A stretch of DNA of 64,000 nucleotides from UBA4416 sp964541155 (GTDB lineage Bacteria; Bacteroidota; Bacteroidia; B-17B0; Aurantibacillaceae). Below the pieces are notes generated by a model. That model searched no databases. It was not told the origin of the DNA and saw only the letters and a list, made by a program, of their open reading frames with translations. Of the stretch, positions 62,354 through 64,000 are shown in pieces. The first letter of the stretch is position 1. Every line of letters begins with the position of its first letter. The stretch spans positions 62,001-126,000 of the forward strand of contig CAZIPC010000001.1 in assembly GCA_964541155.1 (NCBI GenBank), given 5' to 3'. The position numbers and the translations under genes are program-made.

Positions 62354-63493
62354 TTACTTATTTTTTTGTATAAGATTAATGGTTTCAACGGAAATGATAT
62401 CCCAATTAAACTTAGTGTTCATTAACTGTAATGAATGTTCTTTTTTAGATATTAAATTAGGGTCATTTATCGCTTTTTTAATGGCATTTTTAATTTCTAA
62501 GATGTTATTAGGTTCAATTAACCAGCCATTTTTAGAACTTACTATAGCAGAAATTGCTCCTACATTGGTTGCTATAATGGCTAATCCACAAGCCATAGCT
62601 TCTAAAATAACATTTGGAAATCCTTCGCTCCAACTAGCACAAATTAGTACATCATTTTCAGAGAGGATGTGTTTTATTTTTGTAAAATCCCTTATTTCAC
62701 CATGGTATGTAATAAAATCATGATTAATTCTCATGGTTGATGGTATTGGTCCTATAAAATCAAAATGAAATTGCTGATTTTCGAGAATTAATTGTTTAAT
62801 AACTTCATTTAGTTCTTCAATTCCTTTTCGTCTTTCGGCTCTTCCTACGTATATAAATTTTTTATTTTTTTGAGGGTTGTTAATAGATAGATTAATGTGT
62901 TCTAATTCTATACCTGATGGTATTTCAATAATTTTAGAAGAATTAACACCAATAGATTGAATGATAGTGGTAATATTTCCTCCATAAGAAAACACATTAT
63001 CTGCTTGTTTGTTCAGTTTTTTTACAAATGGTCTTAAAATTAATTGATCTAATTTAGTTTTAATATTAGGGGCTAATTGAAACATTTCATAACCATGAAA
63101 ATTAACACCTATTTTGCAACAAGTAACATTTCCTTTTGTTTTTTCTGAAAGCAGTTTCCATCCACTAAATCCTTTTGTGTATATAAAATCATAGGTATTT
63201 AATTTGTGTTTTATAGAGTTAAATACTAAACAAGAGTATTTATAAGAATTATAAATATAATGTCCTGGAAATTGGATTGAATTAGGAAAATTTAAAATAA
63301 TTGGATGAATAAATTTTTTTTCTTCTTCTGTAAAAAACTCTAATAAATTTATATTGTAATTAGAATTATTGTAATGAAATAAATCAACATGTATTTTATT
63401 TTTTGCAAAATATTTAGTTAAATAAAACGAATGTTTTTGCATACCACCTAAAACATAAGGCCAAATTCCGTCAGTTATTAGGGCTATATGCAT
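62354..63493 (-). CDS. Family 4 glycosyltransferase
   Basis: A 379-residue GT-B glycosyltransferase of the GT4 type. The N-terminal domain begins MHIALITDGIWPYVLGGMQK; the C-terminal nucleotide-sugar domain has FIYVGRAERRKGIEELNEVI and the E-x7-E motif in CASWSEGFPNVILEAMACGL, with AIIATNVGAISAIV after it. It transfers a sugar, probably to a surface glycan or lipid. It lies 14 nt downstream of the partial DUF4270 gene on the same strand; the donor and acceptor cannot be read. Confidence 0.88.
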   Translation of the reverse strand: MHIALITDGIWPYVLGGMQKHSFYLTKYFAKNKIHVDLFHYNNSNYNINLLEFFTEEEKKFIHPIILNFPNSIQFPGHYIYNSYKYSCLVFNSIKHKLNTYDFIYTKGFSGWKLLSEKTKGNVTCCKIGVNFHGYEMFQLAPNIKTKLDQLILRPFVKKLNKQADNVFSYGGNITTIIQSIGVNSSKIIEIPSGIELEHINLSINNPQKNKKFIYVGRAERRKGIEELNEVIKQLILENQQFHFDFIGPIPSTMRINHDFITYHGEIRDFTKIKHILSENDVLICASWSEGFPNVILEAMACGLAIIATNVGAISAIVSSKNGWLIEPNNILEIKNAIKKAINDPNLISKKEHSLQLMNTKFNWDIISVETINLIQKNK

Positions 63494-63507
63494 CCTTTTA
63501 CAAAAAA

Positions 63508-64000
63508 CTATTTATCAAATGGATATTTGATATATGTTACTTTAAAAATAGGCTTATAGTTAATGTTGGTTTTCCCGCCTATAATTACTCGTTCTAATCT
63601 GTTATCTCTTCTTACAACATACGATTTATTTGGTGATGCATTAACCAGATAAAAACTATAATTTGTAACTGAATTATTAAGTATTTTTTGAACCTGTCGA
63701 GCAATATTAAAAACATACTGTTTATTAGTTGCATCATAATTTCCACCATATTTTACAAAGTCGGTAGTTTCTAATTGATCATATACTAATTCTTCCTCAC
63801 CATTAGCATTGCAAGCAATAAGTGCTAAATTTAAAGGATAGGTATAATTTGCATTATAAGGACTAATAGTTTCATCAACTTTAATAATTAATTCAGCTCT
63901 GCTAATAGATACTTTTTGAGAGTCGGCAAAGTTTTTTAAATAAGGTAAGAAAACACGAGCACGTGTTCCTCCAAAACAGTTTAAATAAACATTTGAGTTT
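63508..64000 (-). CDS. DUF4270-family lipoprotein (C-terminal part)
   Basis: The open frame enters from the right edge and ends at TAG 63508-63510, giving 164 residues of the C-terminus. The visible part includes YLNCFGGTRARVFLPYLKNF, SISRAELIIKVDETISPYN, YPLNLALIACNANGEEE and the closing KTNINYKPIFKVTYIKYPFD. This matches the C-terminal half of DUF4270 proteins, a large Bacteroidota family of predicted outer-membrane-associated lipoproteins of unknown function, usually about 450-550 residues. It precedes the glycosyltransferase gene by 14 nt, suggesting co-transcription. Confidence 0.75.
   Translation of the reverse strand, partial: NSNVYLNCFGGTRARVFLPYLKNFADSQKVSISRAELIIKVDETISPYNANYTYPLNLALIACNANGEEELVYDQLETTDFVKYGGNYDATNKQYVFNIARQVQKILNNSVTNYSFYLVNASPNKSYVVRRDNRLERVIIGGKTNINYKPIFKVTYIKYPFDK

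Noticed and set aside
1..64000. tRNA or rRNA genes, prophage or insertion sequences
   Set aside because: No cloverleaf, transposase or integrase motif or phage gene run was visible; all sizeable frames belong to ordinary chromosomal genes.

Overview
The window is a gene-dense, AT-rich stretch of a Bacteroidota chromosome, most likely from Flavobacteriia or a neighbouring class. I infer this from six secreted proteins with C-terminal type IX secretion (T9SS) sorting domains, many lipoproteins with a Cys-Lys-Lys after the lipobox, a futalosine-pathway mqnA, kmo, a CarboxypepD-type TonB receptor, a two-component system with a periplasmic propeller sensor, and promoters of the Bacteroidota form TTG-N(17-23)-TAnnTTTG. 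I see no tRNA, rRNA, CRISPR array, insertion sequence or prophage. There are 52 supported protein genes; the first and last run off the window.

Layout. 1-9767 (minus): peptide transporter (partial), small secreted protein, serA, outer-membrane barrel, MoxR ATPase, then three adjacent periplasmic folding genes (SurA-like, a foldase-like lipoprotein, a tandem-parvulin PPIase) and a TlpA-like thioredoxin. 10074-16234 (plus): lamin-tail T9SS protein, TonB receptor and T9SS endonuclease I, which look like one extracellular nucleic-acid or phosphate scavenging unit. 16303-26723: malic enzyme-phosphotransacetylase fusion, T9SS esterase, Nramp-like transporter with altered metal motifs, methyltransferase, HTTM membrane protein, 3-hydroxyacyl-CoA dehydrogenase, LVIVD-type T9SS protein. 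26782-32940 (minus): surface polysaccharide block (AlgJ-like and MBOAT O-acetylation pair, rfbB, sugar transferase, lipoprotein). 33175-42124: pcm, outer-membrane protein, a deoxyhypusine-synthase homologue, tilS, DUF1801 protein, kmo-mazG, mqnA, Cys/Met-metabolism PLP enzyme. 42329-52762: T9SS subtilase, response regulator and hybrid-type propeller sensor kinase, then a divergent lipoprotein followed by three tandem collagen-like lipoproteins and a T9SS GH44 glycosidase. 52771-64000: housekeeping genes (pheT, sua5, cmk, purC), desaturase, subtilase, cystathionine beta-synthase, glycosyltransferase and a partial DUF4270 protein.

Themes. Envelope biogenesis dominates: periplasmic chaperones, T9SS cargo, lipoproteins and O-acetylated polysaccharide. 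The features I consider most worth a second look are the collagen-like lipoprotein array with 12, 4 and 5 GXY triplets, beside its own likely regulator; the lamin-tail/TonB/endonuclease locus; terminator-like hairpins that lie only 15-18 nt ahead of the next start codon at three places; and a probable near-leaderless sua5 transcript starting at a GTG overlapped by an out-of-frame ATG. None of these is proven to be a new system from sequence alone.
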